Positions 9,101 through 17,829 are shown, numbered from the stretch's first letter. The stretch is DNA of 64,000 nt from Pseudomonas fluorescens NCIMB 11764 (GCF_000293885.2 NZ_CP010945.1:3430001-3494000); one strand, 5' to 3'. Translations and numbers: made by a program. Notes: generated by a model not told the origin, from the sequence alone.

Positions 9101-9282
9101 TGCTGGCGTTCATTCCGCTGACCCATTCGGTGTTCTGGGGAACGCTGGCCTACACCCTGATTGGCGGTACGTTTGCTGGCACCGTGCTGACCCTGGTGTT
9201 CCTGCCAGCGATGTACGCCCTCTGGTTCAAGATCAAGCCTGAGTCCGCGCATGAGCTTGCAGCGAACACTCATGTTGCTTGA
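6196..9282 (+). CDS. RND-family efflux transporter permease (HAE-1 type)
   Basis: 1028-residue inner-membrane proton-driven pump. It has the normal architecture of 12 membrane segments with two large periplasmic loops. Examples are the first segment at about residues 15-32, a cluster at about 340-480 and a second cluster at about 860-1010. The proton-relay aspartate pair is present in the fourth segment (LGLLVDDAIIAIE, about residues 400-404), and the length is typical. It overlaps the adaptor by 4 bp. Periplasmic loops decide substrate range, and nothing here allows a confident substrate call. The general layout (single adaptor, TetR, separate OMF) resembles the triclosan/biocide pumps of Pseudomonas, but I do not assign a named system. 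It is intact inside an otherwise decayed island, which suggests selection for its function. Confidence 0.92.
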   Translation: MSGFNLSALAVRERSITLFLILLISVGGLYAFFKLGRAEDPAFTIKQMTVVTAWPGATAQEMQDQVVEKLEKRMQELRWYDRTETFTRPGLAFTTVYLLDSTPPSAVQEEFYQARKKILDEQKGLPSGVIGPMVNDEYSDVTFALYALKAKGEPQRLLVREAESLRQRLLHVAGVKKVNIIGEQAERIFVELSYERLATLGISARDIFSALNTQNMITPAGSVEAKGPQVFIRLDGAFDDLQKIRNTPLTVQGRTLKLSDVAEVKRGYEDPATFLVRNNGEPALLLGVVMRDGWNGLDLGKSLDAEATAINEQMPLGMSLTKVTDQAVNIGASVNEFMVKFFAALGVVLLVCFLSMGWRVGVVVAAAVPLTLAAVFIVMAATGKDFDRITLGSLILALGLLVDDAIIAIEMMVVKMEEGYDRIKASAYAWSHTAAPMLSGTLVTAIGFMPNGFAKSTAGEYTANMFWIVGIALITSWVVAVVFTPYLGVKLLPQIKVPEGGHTAIYGTPNYRRFRRLLGSVIRRKGLVATSVVGLFVVAILGMGVVKKQFFPTSDRPEVLVEVQMPYGTSIEQTDVAAAKVEAWLAQQPEAKIVTAYIGQGAPRFYLAMAPELPDPSFAKIVVLTANQQEREALKLRLRQAAADGLAPEARVRVTQLVFGPYSPYPVAFRVMGADPAVLRDIAAQVRAVMSVSPLMRTVNTDLGERAPALHLTLDQDRLQAFGLTSTDVAQQLQFLLTGVPVTEVREDIRSVQVVARSAGETRLDPSKIAAFTLTGVQGQRVSLSQVGAVDVRMEEPILRRRDRTPTITVRGDVAEGLQPPDVSSALITQLQPIIEKLPAGYRIEFAGAIEESGKANKALLPLFPIMIALMLLTIIIQVRSMSAMMMVFATAPLGLIGVVPILLLFQQPFGINALVGLIALSGILMRNTLILIGQIHSNKQAGLSPYDAVVEATVQRARPVILTALAAMLAFIPLTHSVFWGTLAYTLIGGTFAGTVLTLVFLPAMYALWFKIKPESAHELAANTHVA

Positions 9283-9321
9283 TACCTGCGTGTCTGGATC
9301 GTCTCAAAAAGGAGAATCGAT

Positions 9322-9482
9322 ATGAGCTCGTTGGCCCAGATTACTTAGCAGTTTGATCCCGCTGCGCCCTTTGTGGCTCCGGCCAACTGGCTCCAGGGAA
9401 GAACTGTGTTTGACGGGCTATCTCCAGCCTGTCATTGCAGGCGGTGTTGTTTGAGGCATGGCCGGATTGTGAGCTCGCCAGA
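9322..9482 (+). pseudogene. Remnant of a thioesterase-family (4HBT-like) gene
   Basis: A good ribosome-binding site (AAAAGGAG) precedes ATG at 9322. The frame reads MSSLAQIT, then a TAG stop, then QFDPAAPFVAPANWLQGRTV and FDGLSPA. After a one-base loss near 9425 it continues in another frame as SLQAVLFEAWPDCELARP before another stop. The WLQGRTVFxGLSxAL pattern resembles the N-terminus of acyl-CoA thioesterase-like proteins (family recognition from memory). Nothing recognisable of the rest remains before the integrase relic begins. The gene therefore has a nonsense mutation, a frameshift and a 3' truncation. It lies 39 bp after the RND gene and may once have been cargo of the same island. Confidence 0.55.
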
Positions 9483-9546
9483 CCGTAGCGATTTTTACCT
9501 AGCGTGCAGTGAACTCAGTGCAATAGTTGTTTCTGCTGTCCCACCT

Positions 9547-10206
9547 TCAGAGATTACCGCGTTCCTTGTGGCTCATCTGCCGCTCGATGGCTGTGTCCGT
9601 CCACAAACCTGACTCGATCAGTGCGCTGCAGGCCACGGTGATAAGCCGGAGGCGCTTTGCCTCGTGCATGATGCTCTGCAGGTAGTTTTGTACCCTTAAA
9701 GCAATGTCTATCGTTCCGCGCTTCTTGATCGCTTCCAGGGGCCGCATAAGGTCGTGGGTTTCCAGGTCGACAATGGCGCGAGCGCCGATCAGCGGGAAGA
9801 GGTGAGTTTTGAGGCGACTCATCACTGTCTTGGAATAGTCCGGTGCCCACTTGGCTGACATTTCCGTGTGCCGGTCCAGCGCAACGCTTTCAAAGGTGCG
9901 GCCTTTGATCAGAGCGTCCGTCCTGGCTTGGTTCTTGGCTCATTTGGGGGCAATTCCATCCGCCAGCATTTGCTTCACCTCCAAGCGTTTGCGGCGCGCA
10001 TCGGCGAGGCCAACGATAGGGTAGTTGCCGAATGAGGTCAGTCCTTCCCGTCCGTCAGGTTTGACATATCTGAGACGCCAGCCTTTGCGACCATTGGGTT
10101 GGACTTGAAGGTAAAGGCTGTCGCCGTCGAAAGGCTTGTAGGCGCGGTCTTTGGGCTTGGCCGAACGGCAAGCGGAGTCGGAGAGTGGAGCAGTGGTGCG
10201 CGACAT
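9547..10206 (-). pseudogene. Degraded P4-type tyrosine integrase
   Basis: The N-terminal arm-binding domain (DUF4102 type) is clear: MSRTTAPLSDSACRSAKPKD, then DGDSLYLQVQPNGRKGWRLR and the ADARRKRLEVKQMLADG helix. An in-frame TGA interrupts after GIAPK (at 9940). Downstream, in the same frame, the core-binding domain continues (TFESVALDRH, then SAKWAPDYSKTVMSRLKTHL, then PLEAIKKRG). After EAKRLRLI the frame jumps to ACSALIESGLWTDTAIERQ and MSHKERG, which normally lies near the C-terminal catalytic box. Most of the catalytic domain is therefore missing, and the extreme C-terminus with the catalytic tyrosine is also absent. About 220 codons remain of a normal length near 400. It reads away from the tRNA-Asn it presumably used as target. 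Confidence 0.85.
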
Positions 10207-10289
10207 AAGGGTATTCCCTTTTATCGAACTGACCTTTATCCCAAGATCTGCCCTTAAAACGCCGCGCACCCACCGGAATCCGACGGAAC

Positions 10290-10364
10290 GCCAAAACGAA
10301 AAAACCCGCCATAAGGCGGGTTTTTGGTGTTCAGAGATTTTGAAAGCCTACTCCGAACCTTGTC

Positions 10365-10388
<24 letters not shown>
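10290..10388. repeat. Right attachment-site repeat overlapping tRNA-Asn
   Basis: Direct repeat of 2491-2589. It holds the terminator hairpin, about 40 bp of spacer and the last 24 bases of the intact tRNA-Asn gene. Position beside the integrase relic marks it as the tRNA-side end of the island. Confidence 0.88.
10300..10325 (-). terminator. Terminator of tRNA-Asn
   Basis: CCCGCC/GGCGGG stem flanked by A and T runs, 40 bp past the tRNA 3' end. It would work in both directions. Confidence 0.75.
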
Positions 10389-10440
<52 letters not shown>

Positions 10441-10449
10441 ATGGCGTGT

Positions 10450-10477
10450 ATGTTACTGATTCAAAAAGAGAAGTCAA
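10450..10477 (-). promoter_or_regulatory. Predicted promoter of tRNA-Asn
   Basis: Minus-strand TTGACT (10472-10477), 16-bp spacer and TAACAT (10450-10455), ending ten bases before the tRNA 5' end. Confidence 0.6.
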
Positions 10478-10667
10478 GCACCTGCTGACAACTTGAGGAA
10501 TTCATCGGGACGGACGGTGGTTTATCGGCGATTGGCGGTTACCAGAACGGCACCAGAGGTCTACCATGGCCGCCCGGAAGTGGTTACACGCGCTGCCGGC
10601 CATTCGCCGAAAAGGTACGCGCCATGAATCACCCAGCCCTCACACTTCGCAACAACGAGGTGTCCGC

Positions 10668-10898
10668 ATGAGCATCGCTCAGATCAGCCTGCCCAAAGGG
10701 GTCGGTCCGCACGCCGAAAAACTGTTCGACGCCATCACTCAGGCCAGCACCGCTGACGAATTGAATCGCGCAGGCGGCAAGGCCGAAGGTTTTGTCCTGG
10801 GCCTGGAAAGCACCAAGGCCATCAAAAGCCAGGTCGCCGAATCGCTGTACGTCGCCTATGACGATGCAGCCAGCCAGCGCGCGACCGAACTGGCTTAA
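10668..10898 (+). CDS. Small conserved hypothetical protein
   Basis: 76 residues, mostly helical in appearance and without membrane segment or signal. The start at 10668 (MSIAQISLPKG) is supported by GAGG seven bases upstream. An in-frame ATG at 10566 has no such site and would add arginine-rich, non-protein-like sequence. I recognise no domain. The gene ends tail to tail with the small membrane protein on the other strand; their stop codons share four bases (10895-10898). Confidence 0.7.
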   Translation: MSIAQISLPKGVGPHAEKLFDAITQASTADELNRAGGKAEGFVLGLESTKAIKSQVAESLYVAYDDAASQRATELA

Positions 10899-11104
10899 CC
10901 GCCGAACGTCACGGTGGCGAGCATCAGTTTGGCGTAAAGCAGCGTCGCACCCAGCTGCACCAGCCACAAGGCCAGGCCGCCGAGGAACACACCCGCAGCC
11001 ACTTGCAGCACCAGGTTACTGCTGCGTTTGGCCGGGACGCGGGGGATGAAGTCATTCAGGTCATCCAGGTCATCGCGCTCAGCGCGCAGGTCATCGTTTT
11101 TCAT
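10895..11104 (-). CDS. Small single-pass or two-pass membrane protein
   Basis: 69 residues. The N-terminal third is strongly charged and acidic (DDLRAERDDLDDLND). The rest is hydrophobic (about residues 30-65, LVLQVAAGVFLGGLALWLVQ and following), which predicts one long or two short membrane helices. There is no recognised function. It converges on the small hypothetical gene with overlapping stops, and a REP pair lies upstream. Confidence 0.65.
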   Translation of the reverse strand: MKNDDLRAERDDLDDLNDFIPRVPAKRSSNLVLQVAAGVFLGGLALWLVQLGATLLYAKLMLATVTFGG

Positions 11105-11141
11105 GTGGGTTCTCGTCAGAATTCCGGAATGTACATAGAAC

Positions 11142-11234
11142 TTGTGGAAGCGGGCTGGCCCGCGATAGGGCCCTCACATTCAACACAGTTGTTGGTTGAC
11201 CGGCCACCATCACGGGCAAGCCCGGCTCCCACAG
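11142..11234. repeat. REP pair
   Basis: Two inverted REP-like palindromes (about 11142-11172 and 11206-11234) with GCGGGC/GCCCGG-type cores and the terminal TGTGG/CCCACA signature of Pseudomonas extragenic repeats. Confidence 0.6.
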
Positions 11235-11292
11235 TAATATGATGTGCAGTCTAGAGCGCTCGACCATGAGGTTGAGAATTATCTGAGCCAAT

Positions 11293-11326
11293 AAAAAAAC
11301 GGGAAGCCCAGAGGCTTCCCGTTTTT
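11293..11326. terminator. Bidirectional terminator after the aminotransferase gene
   Basis: Perfect 10-bp stem ACGGGAAGCC/GGCTTCCCGT with a 4-nt loop between an A-run and a T-run. Confidence 0.85.
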
Positions 11327-11342
11327 CGTATTACCGTACGAC

Positions 11343-12539
11343 TCAGATCACCGCAACGATGGCCTTGGTCACGACATCAATGTTGTTCTGGTTCAACGCG
11401 GCGACGCAGATGCGGCCGGTGTCCAGGGCATAGATGCCGAACTCGTTGCGCAGACGGGTGACTTGCTCAACCGTCAGGCCGGAGTAGGAGAACATGCCGC
11501 GCTGACGCCCCACAAAGCTGAAATCGCGCTGTGGCGCGTTTTTCGCCAGCAGGTCAACCATCTGGGTGCGCATGCCGCGAATCCGCAGGCGCATTTCGGC
11601 CAGTTCTTCTTCCCACTTGGCGCGCAGCTCCGGGCTGTTCAGCACAGCGGCGACGATGCTTGCACCGTGGGTCGGCGGGTTGGAGTAGTTGGTGCGGATC
11701 ACGCGTTTGACTTGCGACAGCACGCGCGCGCTTTCCTCTTTCGATTCGCTGACGATCGACAGGGCGCCCACGCGCTCGCCGTACAGCGAGAAGGATTTGG
11801 AGAACGAGCTGGAAACGAAGAAGGTCAGGTCCGATTCAGCGAACAGACGCACGGCGGCGGCGTCTTCGTCGATGCCATCGCCAAAGCCCTGGTAGGCCAT
11901 GTCGAGGAACGGTACGTGACCCTTGGCCTTCACGGCTTCCAGAACGTTTTTCCAGTCCGCCGGGCTCAGGTCCACGCCGGTCGGGTTGTGGCAGCAGGCG
12001 TGCAGCACAACGATCGAGCCGTTCGGCAGGGCGTTCAGGTCTTCCAGCAGGCCGACACGGTTAACGTCGTGGGTCGCGGCGTCGTAGTAGCGATAGTTCT
12101 GCACCGGGAAACCGGCGGTTTCGAACAGCGCGCGGTGGTTTTCCCAGCTTGGGTCGCTGATCGCCACGACAGCGTTCGGCAGCAGTTGCTTGAGGAAGTC
12201 GGCACCGATTTTCAGTGCGCCAGTACCGCCAACGGCCTGAGTGGTGATGACACGGCCAGCAGCGATCAGCGGCGAGTCATTGCCAAACAGCAGTTTCTGA
12301 ACGGCCTGGTCGTAAGCCGCGATGCCATCGATCGGCAAGTAGCCACGGGAAGCGTGTTGAGCGACGCGAATCGTCTCGGCTTCGACAACGGCGCGCAGGA
12401 GTGGAATTCGCCCCTCCTCGTTGCAGTAAACACCGACCCCCAGGTTGACCTTGTTGGTACGGGTATCGGCGTTGAATGCTTCGTTGAGGCCCAGGATTGG
12501 ATCGCGTGGTGCCATTTCGACAGCGGAGAACAGGCTCAT
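11343..12539 (-). CDS. Aromatic amino acid / aspartate aminotransferase
   Basis: 398-residue fold-type I PLP aminotransferase of the AspC/TyrB group, cytosolic. The PLP lysine is in SSSFSKSFSLYGERVG (Lys about 246). HNPTGVDLS binds the cofactor ring region, and the C-terminal GRICVAAL arginine should hold the substrate carboxylate. The length fits AspC/TyrB (396-397 residues). It would interconvert aspartate, tyrosine or phenylalanine with their 2-oxo acids. The position beside uvrB matches the Pseudomonas aromatic aminotransferase locus as I remember it. I leave the symbol empty because substrate preference cannot be decided from sequence alone. Confidence 0.88.
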   Translation of the reverse strand: MSLFSAVEMAPRDPILGLNEAFNADTRTNKVNLGVGVYCNEEGRIPLLRAVVEAETIRVAQHASRGYLPIDGIAAYDQAVQKLLFGNDSPLIAAGRVITTQAVGGTGALKIGADFLKQLLPNAVVAISDPSWENHRALFETAGFPVQNYRYYDAATHDVNRVGLLEDLNALPNGSIVVLHACCHNPTGVDLSPADWKNVLEAVKAKGHVPFLDMAYQGFGDGIDEDAAAVRLFAESDLTFFVSSSFSKSFSLYGERVGALSIVSESKEESARVLSQVKRVIRTNYSNPPTHGASIVAAVLNSPELRAKWEEELAEMRLRIRGMRTQMVDLLAKNAPQRDFSFVGRQRGMFSYSGLTVEQVTRLRNEFGIYALDTGRICVAALNQNNIDVVTKAIVAVI

Positions 12540-12877
12540 TTTTGCGGCGGCTCTGAATGGAGAGTGGAGGGACGTGTCGCGCTCCAGCCGAATGCACTAG
12601 AGCGGTGCACAAACGGGGAGCTAGTATAGAGGTCATCTGCGATTGATGGCGACAGTCGATTTGGCTTTTACCGTAAGTTTTCCCGATTATTTTTCGACCG
12701 TTAGTCGATTGATCCCGTCAAAGACTTCAAGGGATGTAGGACGTTTGCCTTGAAAGCGAGGGCAATCGGCTCCACATTGAGCGCAATCCAGTTTTTTCCT
12801 CGGGCGACGTCGGTCGTTTGTGGTCTTTTTCGTAGCTGTCCGGCTTGACCGGACGGGCGCGACCCAGAGGGTATTTC
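12540..12877. other. Divergent intergenic region between the aminotransferase gene and uvrB
   Basis: 338 bp holding the promoters of two divergent genes. No good LexA box (CTG-N10-CAG), repeat or small gene was found. Confidence 0.5.
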
Positions 12878-14893
12878 ATGTCTGAATTCCAGCTAGTCAC
12901 CCGCTTCGAGCCCGCCGGCGATCAGCCGGAAGCCATTCGCCTGATGGTCGAGGGCATTGAAGCCGGGCTGGCGCACCAGACATTGCTCGGTGTGACCGGC
13001 TCGGGCAAGACGTTCAGCATTGCCAACGTCATCGCCCAGGTTCAGCGCCCGACACTGGTGCTGGCGCCGAACAAGACCCTGGCCGCGCAGTTGTACGGTG
13101 AATTCAAGGCGTTTTTTCCGAACAACGCCGTCGAATACTTCGTGTCCTACTACGACTACTACCAGCCCGAAGCCTACGTGCCGTCCTCGGACACCTTCAT
13201 CGAGAAAGACGCCTCGATCAACGATCACATCGAGCAGATGCGACTCTCGGCGACCAAAGCGTTGCTGGAGCGCAAGGACGCGATCATCGTCACCACGGTG
13301 TCGTGCATCTATGGTCTGGGCAGTCCGGAAACCTATTTGAAAATGGTGCTGCACGTGGATCGGGGTGACAAGCTCGATCAGCGCGCTTTACTGCGTCGCC
13401 TGGCGGACCTGCAATACACCCGCAACGACATGGATTTCGCCCGAGCGACCTTCCGCGTGCGCGGTGATGTGATCGACATCCACCCGGCAGAATCCGATTT
13501 CGAAGCGATCCGCATCGAGCTGTTCGATGACGAAGTCGAGAGCCTGTCGGCCTTCGATCCGCTGACCGGCGAGGTGATTCGCAAGCTGCCGCGCTTCACC
13601 TTCTACCCGAAAAGCCACTACGTGACGCCGCGAGAAACCCTGCTCGGCGCCATTGAAGGGATCAAGGTCGAGTTGCAGGAGCGCCTGGAATACCTGCGCT
13701 CCAACAACAAACTGGTGGAAGCGCAACGTCTTGAGCAACGCACGCGCTTCGACCTCGAGATGATCCTCGAGCTGGGCTATTGCAACGGCATCGAAAACTA
13801 CTCGCGCTACCTCTCGGGCCGTGCGTCCGGCGAGGCGCCGCCGACCTTGTTCGATTACTTGCCGGCCGACGCCTTGTTGGTGATCGACGAATCCCACGTC
13901 AGCGTGCCGCAGGTCGGTGCCATGTATAAGGGCGACCGCTCACGTAAGGAAACGCTGGTGGAGTACGGCTTCCGTCTGCCCTCGGCGCTGGACAACCGGC
14001 CGATGCGTTTCGACGAGTTCGAAGGCATCAGCCCGCAGACGATTTTTGTCTCGGCCACGCCGGGCAACTACGAGGCTGAACATGCGGGCCGGGTGGTCGA
14101 GCAACTGGTGCGCCCGACCGGTCTCGTGGACCCGCAAATCGAAATCCGTCCGGCGCTGACTCAGGTCGACGATTTGCTGTCGGAAATCACCAAGCGCGTC
14201 GCCCTCGAAGAGCGGGTGTTGGTCACCACGCTGACCAAGCGCATGTCCGAAGACTTGACCGATTACCTGGCCGACCACGGCGTGCGGGTGCGTTATCTGC
14301 ACTCGGACATCGACACCGTGGAACGGGTCGAAATCATTCGCGATTTGCGACTCGGAACCTTTGATGTGCTGGTGGGGATCAACCTGCTGCGTGAAGGCCT
14401 GGACATGCCGGAGGTCTCGCTGGTGGCGATCCTTGATGCGGACAAGGAGGGCTTCCTGCGTTCCGAGCGCTCGCTGATCCAGACCATCGGTCGCGCGGCG
14501 CGTAACCTCAACGGTCGGGCGATTCTGTACGCGGACCGCATTACCGGCTCCATGGAGCGGGCCATCGGTGAAACCGAACGTCGACGCGACAAGCAGATTG
14601 CCTTCAACCTGGCCAACGGCATTACGCCGAAAGGTGTGTTCAAGGACGTTGCCGACATCATGGAAGGCGCCACCGTGCCAGGCTCGCGCAGCAAGAAGCG
14701 CAAGGGCATGGCCAAGGCCGCCGAGGAAAGCGCCAAGTACGAAGCGGAATTGCGTTCGCCGGGAGAGGTCGCCAAGCGCATCAAGGCCCTGGAAGAGAAG
14801 ATGTACGCCTTGGCGCGCGACCTGGAATTCGAAGCGGCGGCGCAGATGCGCGATGAAATTACCAAGCTGCGGGAGCGGTTGATTGCTGTTTGA
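12878..14893 (+). CDS. uvrB: Excinuclease ABC subunit B
   Basis: 671-residue DNA-damage helicase-like subunit of nucleotide excision repair. Visible features are Walker [15 protein letters not shown] (about residues 38-51) and the beta-hairpin that grips DNA ([20 protein letters not shown]). Helicase motifs include [27 protein letters not shown] and the [12 protein letters not shown] motif VI. The C-terminal UVR domain (about residues 628-663) binds UvrC. The start at 12878 ([17 protein letters not shown]) is preceded by GAGGG; an upstream in-frame codon at 12845 is less likely. The length equals that of normal UvrB. No SOS box is evident. Confidence 0.98.
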   Translation: MSEFQLVTRFEPAGDQPEAIRLMVEGIEAGLAHQTLLGVTGSGKTFSIANVIAQVQRPTLVLAPNKTLAAQLYGEFKAFFPNNAVEYFVSYYDYYQPEAYVPSSDTFIEKDASINDHIEQMRLSATKALLERKDAIIVTTVSCIYGLGSPETYLKMVLHVDRGDKLDQRALLRRLADLQYTRNDMDFARATFRVRGDVIDIHPAESDFEAIRIELFDDEVESLSAFDPLTGEVIRKLPRFTFYPKSHYVTPRETLLGAIEGIKVELQERLEYLRSNNKLVEAQRLEQRTRFDLEMILELGYCNGIENYSRYLSGRASGEAPPTLFDYLPADALLVIDESHVSVPQVGAMYKGDRSRKETLVEYGFRLPSALDNRPMRFDEFEGISPQTIFVSATPGNYEAEHAGRVVEQLVRPTGLVDPQIEIRPALTQVDDLLSEITKRVALEERVLVTTLTKRMSEDLTDYLADHGVRVRYLHSDIDTVERVEIIRDLRLGTFDVLVGINLLREGLDMPEVSLVAILDADKEGFLRSERSLIQTIGRAARNLNGRAILYADRITGSMERAIGETERRRDKQIAFNLANGITPKGVFKDVADIMEGATVPGSRSKKRKGMAKAAEESAKYEAELRSPGEVAKRIKALEEKMYALARDLEFEAAAQMRDEITKLRERLIAV

Positions 14894-14918
14894 GATTTGC
14901 AGTGCCTGTCAGGCCGCC

Positions 14919-14991
14919 ATCGCGAGCAGGCTCGCTCCCACAGTTGACCCAGTCAGCGCGATCCAATGTGGGAGCGAGCCTGCTCGCGATG
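14919..14991. repeat. REPIN (two inverted REP sequences)
   Basis: CATCGCGAGCAGGCTCGCTC and onward (14919-14942) and its inverse (14967-14991) form a near-perfect 24-bp inverted repeat with a 24-nt centre. It lies between the converging uvrB and emrB genes and may also act as a terminator. Confidence 0.85.
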
Positions 14992-15019
14992 AGGCCAGTC
15001 TTGACGACACAATACTCAA

Positions 15020-16570
15020 CTAGTGCGCCTCGCCAGCCTTCAACCCCGCCGGTAATTGCTTGGTCAGCAACACCGCAATCATGCTGATCCCCAGCGCAAT
15101 CCCGACAAAATGAAACGCATCGTTATAAGCCATGATCGACGCCTGTTGATGGGCGATCTCACTGAGCTTGCCCAGCGCCGCCGTTTCACTGCCAAACCGG
15201 TCGGTCAGCGACGCCATGCGCTCGGCGACCTGCGGGTTGCTCGGCACGATGGATTCACGCAAATAATCAAAGTAGGTCTTGGTCCGCGCATCCAGCAAGG
15301 TGGCGAGGAGGGCGATGCCGATTGCGCCGCCGAGGTTGCGCAGGATGTTGAACAGGCTCGACGCCGAGCCCGCATCCTGCGGCAGGATGTACGCGGTGGC
15401 GATCAGCGAGATGGTCACCATGATCAGCGGCTGGCCGAGTGCGCGGATGATCTGGATCTGATTGAACTGCGGTCCGGCAAAGTCCGGGTTCAGCACACCC
15501 GAGGAAAAACTCGCCAGGCCGAACAACCCGAAGCCCAGCGTGCACAGCCATTTCGGCGAGACGTATTTCATCAGCTTGGGCACCAGCGGAATCAGGAACA
15601 GCTGTGGCACGCCCATCCACATGATCACTTCGCCGATCTGCAGGGCGTTATAGTTCTGGATCTGCGCCAGGTACAGCGGCAACAGAAAGATCGAGCCGTA
15701 CAGCCCGACGCCCATTCCCAGGCTGGAAATACTCGATAAACCGAAGTTGCGATTGCCCAGGATGCCGAGGTTGATCAGCGGGTTGGGCTTGGAAAATTGC
15801 ACGATCACAAAGGTGATCAGGCTGATCAGGGCGATGCTGCCGAGCGCAACGATCAGGTCCGATTCCAGCCAGTCCTTGCGATGGCCTTCTTCCAGAAACA
15901 CCTGCAAACAACCGAGTCCGATACCCAGGGTGACAATCCCCGTGTAGTCGGTGCTTTTCAGCAGTTCCCAGTGCGCTTCTTTTTTCTCCAGGCCATACAT
16001 CAGGCCGGCGATCATGATCAGGCCCGGCGGGATGTTGATGTAGAAGATGTATTCCCAGCCCCAGTTCTCCGTCAGCCAGCCGCCGAGTGTCGGTCCGATG
16101 GACGGCGCGAACGTTGCGGTCATGGCGAACATCGCCATGCCTTTGGCGCGGTGGTGCTCGGGAAGCTTGATCAGCGTCAGGGTGAACGCCAGAGGAATCA
16201 ACGCGCCGCCGGTGAAGCCTTGCAGTGCGCGGAAAATGATCATGCTTTCCAGGCTCCACGCCATCGAGCAGAGCAGGGACGCGGCAAGGAATCCAAGCGA
16301 AACCCATACCGCCAGTCGACGCGCCGAGAGCAGCTGCACCAGCCACGCCGTCAGCGGAATCATGATGATTTCCGCGACCAGGTACGACGTGGAAATCCAG
16401 GAGCCTTCTTCCAGGGTCGCCGACAGCGCGCCCTGAATATCCTTGAGCGACGAATTGGTGATCTGAATGTCGAGCACCGCCATGAACGCGCCGAGCATCA
16501 CACTCATCACCGCGATCCAGTCCCGCCGGGTCGGTTCGCCGGCCGGGCGGATCAGTTGATCACCGGCCAT
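15020..16570 (-). CDS. emrB: DHA2-family multidrug MFS transporter (EmrB/QacA type)
   Basis: 516-residue inner-membrane drug:H+ antiporter with 14 predicted membrane segments. The first contains MLGAFMAVLDIQITNSSL (motif D1 of DHA2 transporters), the motif C-like stretch is FAPSIGPTLGGWLTENWGW, and FRALQGFTGGALIPLA is the conserved region of segment 4. The start lies inside the end of the upstream HlyD-type adaptor gene (11-bp overlap), so the pair is translated together as an EmrAB module. No TolC-type gene is in this operon, so a channel encoded elsewhere must be used. The substrate is unknown. Confidence 0.88.
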   Translation of the reverse strand: MAGDQLIRPAGEPTRRDWIAVMSVMLGAFMAVLDIQITNSSLKDIQGALSATLEEGSWISTSYLVAEIIMIPLTAWLVQLLSARRLAVWVSLGFLAASLLCSMAWSLESMIIFRALQGFTGGALIPLAFTLTLIKLPEHHRAKGMAMFAMTATFAPSIGPTLGGWLTENWGWEYIFYINIPPGLIMIAGLMYGLEKKEAHWELLKSTDYTGIVTLGIGLGCLQVFLEEGHRKDWLESDLIVALGSIALISLITFVIVQFSKPNPLINLGILGNRNFGLSSISSLGMGVGLYGSIFLLPLYLAQIQNYNALQIGEVIMWMGVPQLFLIPLVPKLMKYVSPKWLCTLGFGLFGLASFSSGVLNPDFAGPQFNQIQIIRALGQPLIMVTISLIATAYILPQDAGSASSLFNILRNLGGAIGIALLATLLDARTKTYFDYLRESIVPSNPQVAERMASLTDRFGSETAALGKLSEIAHQQASIMAYNDAFHFVGIALGISMIAVLLTKQLPAGLKAGEAH

Positions 16571-17609
16571 CGTCAGGGGCGTCTTTGATGTTCACTTTGG
16601 CGGTAACCGACATGCCCGGACGAATCTTTCCGTGCAGCGGGTTGTCCGCGGCGAACGTCAGTTTTACCGGAATCCGTTGTACGACTTTGGTGAAATTGCC
16701 GGTGGCATTGTCCGGCGGCAACAGGCTGAACTGCGCGCCTGAGGCCGCGAACAGGCTGTCGACCCGCGCTTCAATCGGTGTGTCGCTGTAGGCGTCGAAC
16801 GTCAGTTCGGCTTTCTGGCCGGGCTGCATGTGGCCGATCTGGGTTTCCTTGAAGTTCGCCTGAATCCAGATGTCCTGATCCGGGACGATCGACAGCAAAT
16901 AAGCGCCGGCCTGCACATACTGGCCTTCGCGGGCGGCGCGCTGGCCGATCAGGCCGCTGATGGGGGCGTGGATTTCGCTGCGGGTCAGGTTCAGTTCAGC
17001 CTGGGCCAGATCGGTTTTGGCGTTGGCGATCATGGCGTCGAGGCGCTTGATTTCGGCGCTCAGGGAATTGACTTGCTGGCGCTGGCTTTGAGCATCCGCC
17101 TGGGCTTTGGTTACCTGTGAGCGGGCGATGTGGTTGTCGGCGGAGAGGGTGGTGACCCGCTCTTCGGAAACGTAGCCCGGTTTGCGAAGGGTTTGCGCGC
17201 GGGACAAATCGATTTGCGAGCGACCGAGGCTGGCTTGACTGGAGGCCACTTGCGCCTCGCTCGCGGCAATCAGGCTGGCTTGCTGGGTCAGTTTGCTCTG
17301 GGCTTGCAGGCGTTCGGCCTGGCGAGTGGCGAGGGCTGCGTTGGCGCGGTCGACGGCGAGGTGGAAGTCATCGCCTTCGAGCTTGATCAGCAACTGGCCT
17401 TTCTCGACGTGCTGGTTGTCCTGCACCAGCACCTGATCGATGCGCGCGCCCAACTGGCTCGACACACGGGTGATCTCGCCCTGGACGTAAGCGTTGTCGG
17501 TGCTCTCATAAAACCGTCCCTTGAAGAACCACTGGGCAAAGAAGCCGCCGGCAATCAGCAGGACGATCAACAGGAAAATAAACAGGCGACGCTTGAGTTG
17601 GGCAGGCAT
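16560..17609 (-). CDS. emrA: HlyD-family adaptor of the EmrAB-type pump
   Basis: 349-residue membrane-fusion protein. It has one N-terminal membrane anchor (RLFIFLLIVLLIAGGFFAQW, about residues 7-26) and no lipobox. Lipoyl half-motifs (GEITRVSSQLGARIDQVLV and HAPISGLIGQRAAREGQ) flank a long alpha-helical hairpin (about residues 75-190). The start at 17609 (MPAQLKRRL) puts positive charges just before the anchor; an in-frame start 19 codons upstream adds a non-family tail. It overlaps emrB by 11 bp. It would connect EmrB to an outer-membrane channel. Confidence 0.87.
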   Translation of the reverse strand: MPAQLKRRLFIFLLIVLLIAGGFFAQWFFKGRFYESTDNAYVQGEITRVSSQLGARIDQVLVQDNQHVEKGQLLIKLEGDDFHLAVDRANAALATRQAERLQAQSKLTQQASLIAASEAQVASSQASLGRSQIDLSRAQTLRKPGYVSEERVTTLSADNHIARSQVTKAQADAQSQRQQVNSLSAEIKRLDAMIANAKTDLAQAELNLTRSEIHAPISGLIGQRAAREGQYVQAGAYLLSIVPDQDIWIQANFKETQIGHMQPGQKAELTFDAYSDTPIEARVDSLFAASGAQFSLLPPDNATGNFTKVVQRIPVKLTFAADNPLHGKIRPGMSVTAKVNIKDAPDDGR

Positions 17610-17829
17610 GGGGCAAACTGTAGTCGAGAAATTGTAAGGAAAGTTATCAGCAGGCGAATCTGGCATACAGTCGATAGTGGGTAAATGCCATCGGCTGATA
17701 ATCCATCATTCATCCCGGCCCGAGCCCGTTGTAGACGCAAACTTGGCTTAAATGCCCTGTTCGCTGGAGCCGGGCGGGCAACGCCTGTTACCATTCGCCC
17801 TTTGTTTTATCTTCATTTCGAGACTTGCC

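Noticed and set aside
12540..12877. SOS (LexA) box before uvrB
   Set aside because: No CTG-N10-CAG site with a convincing flanking pattern was found in the divergent region.
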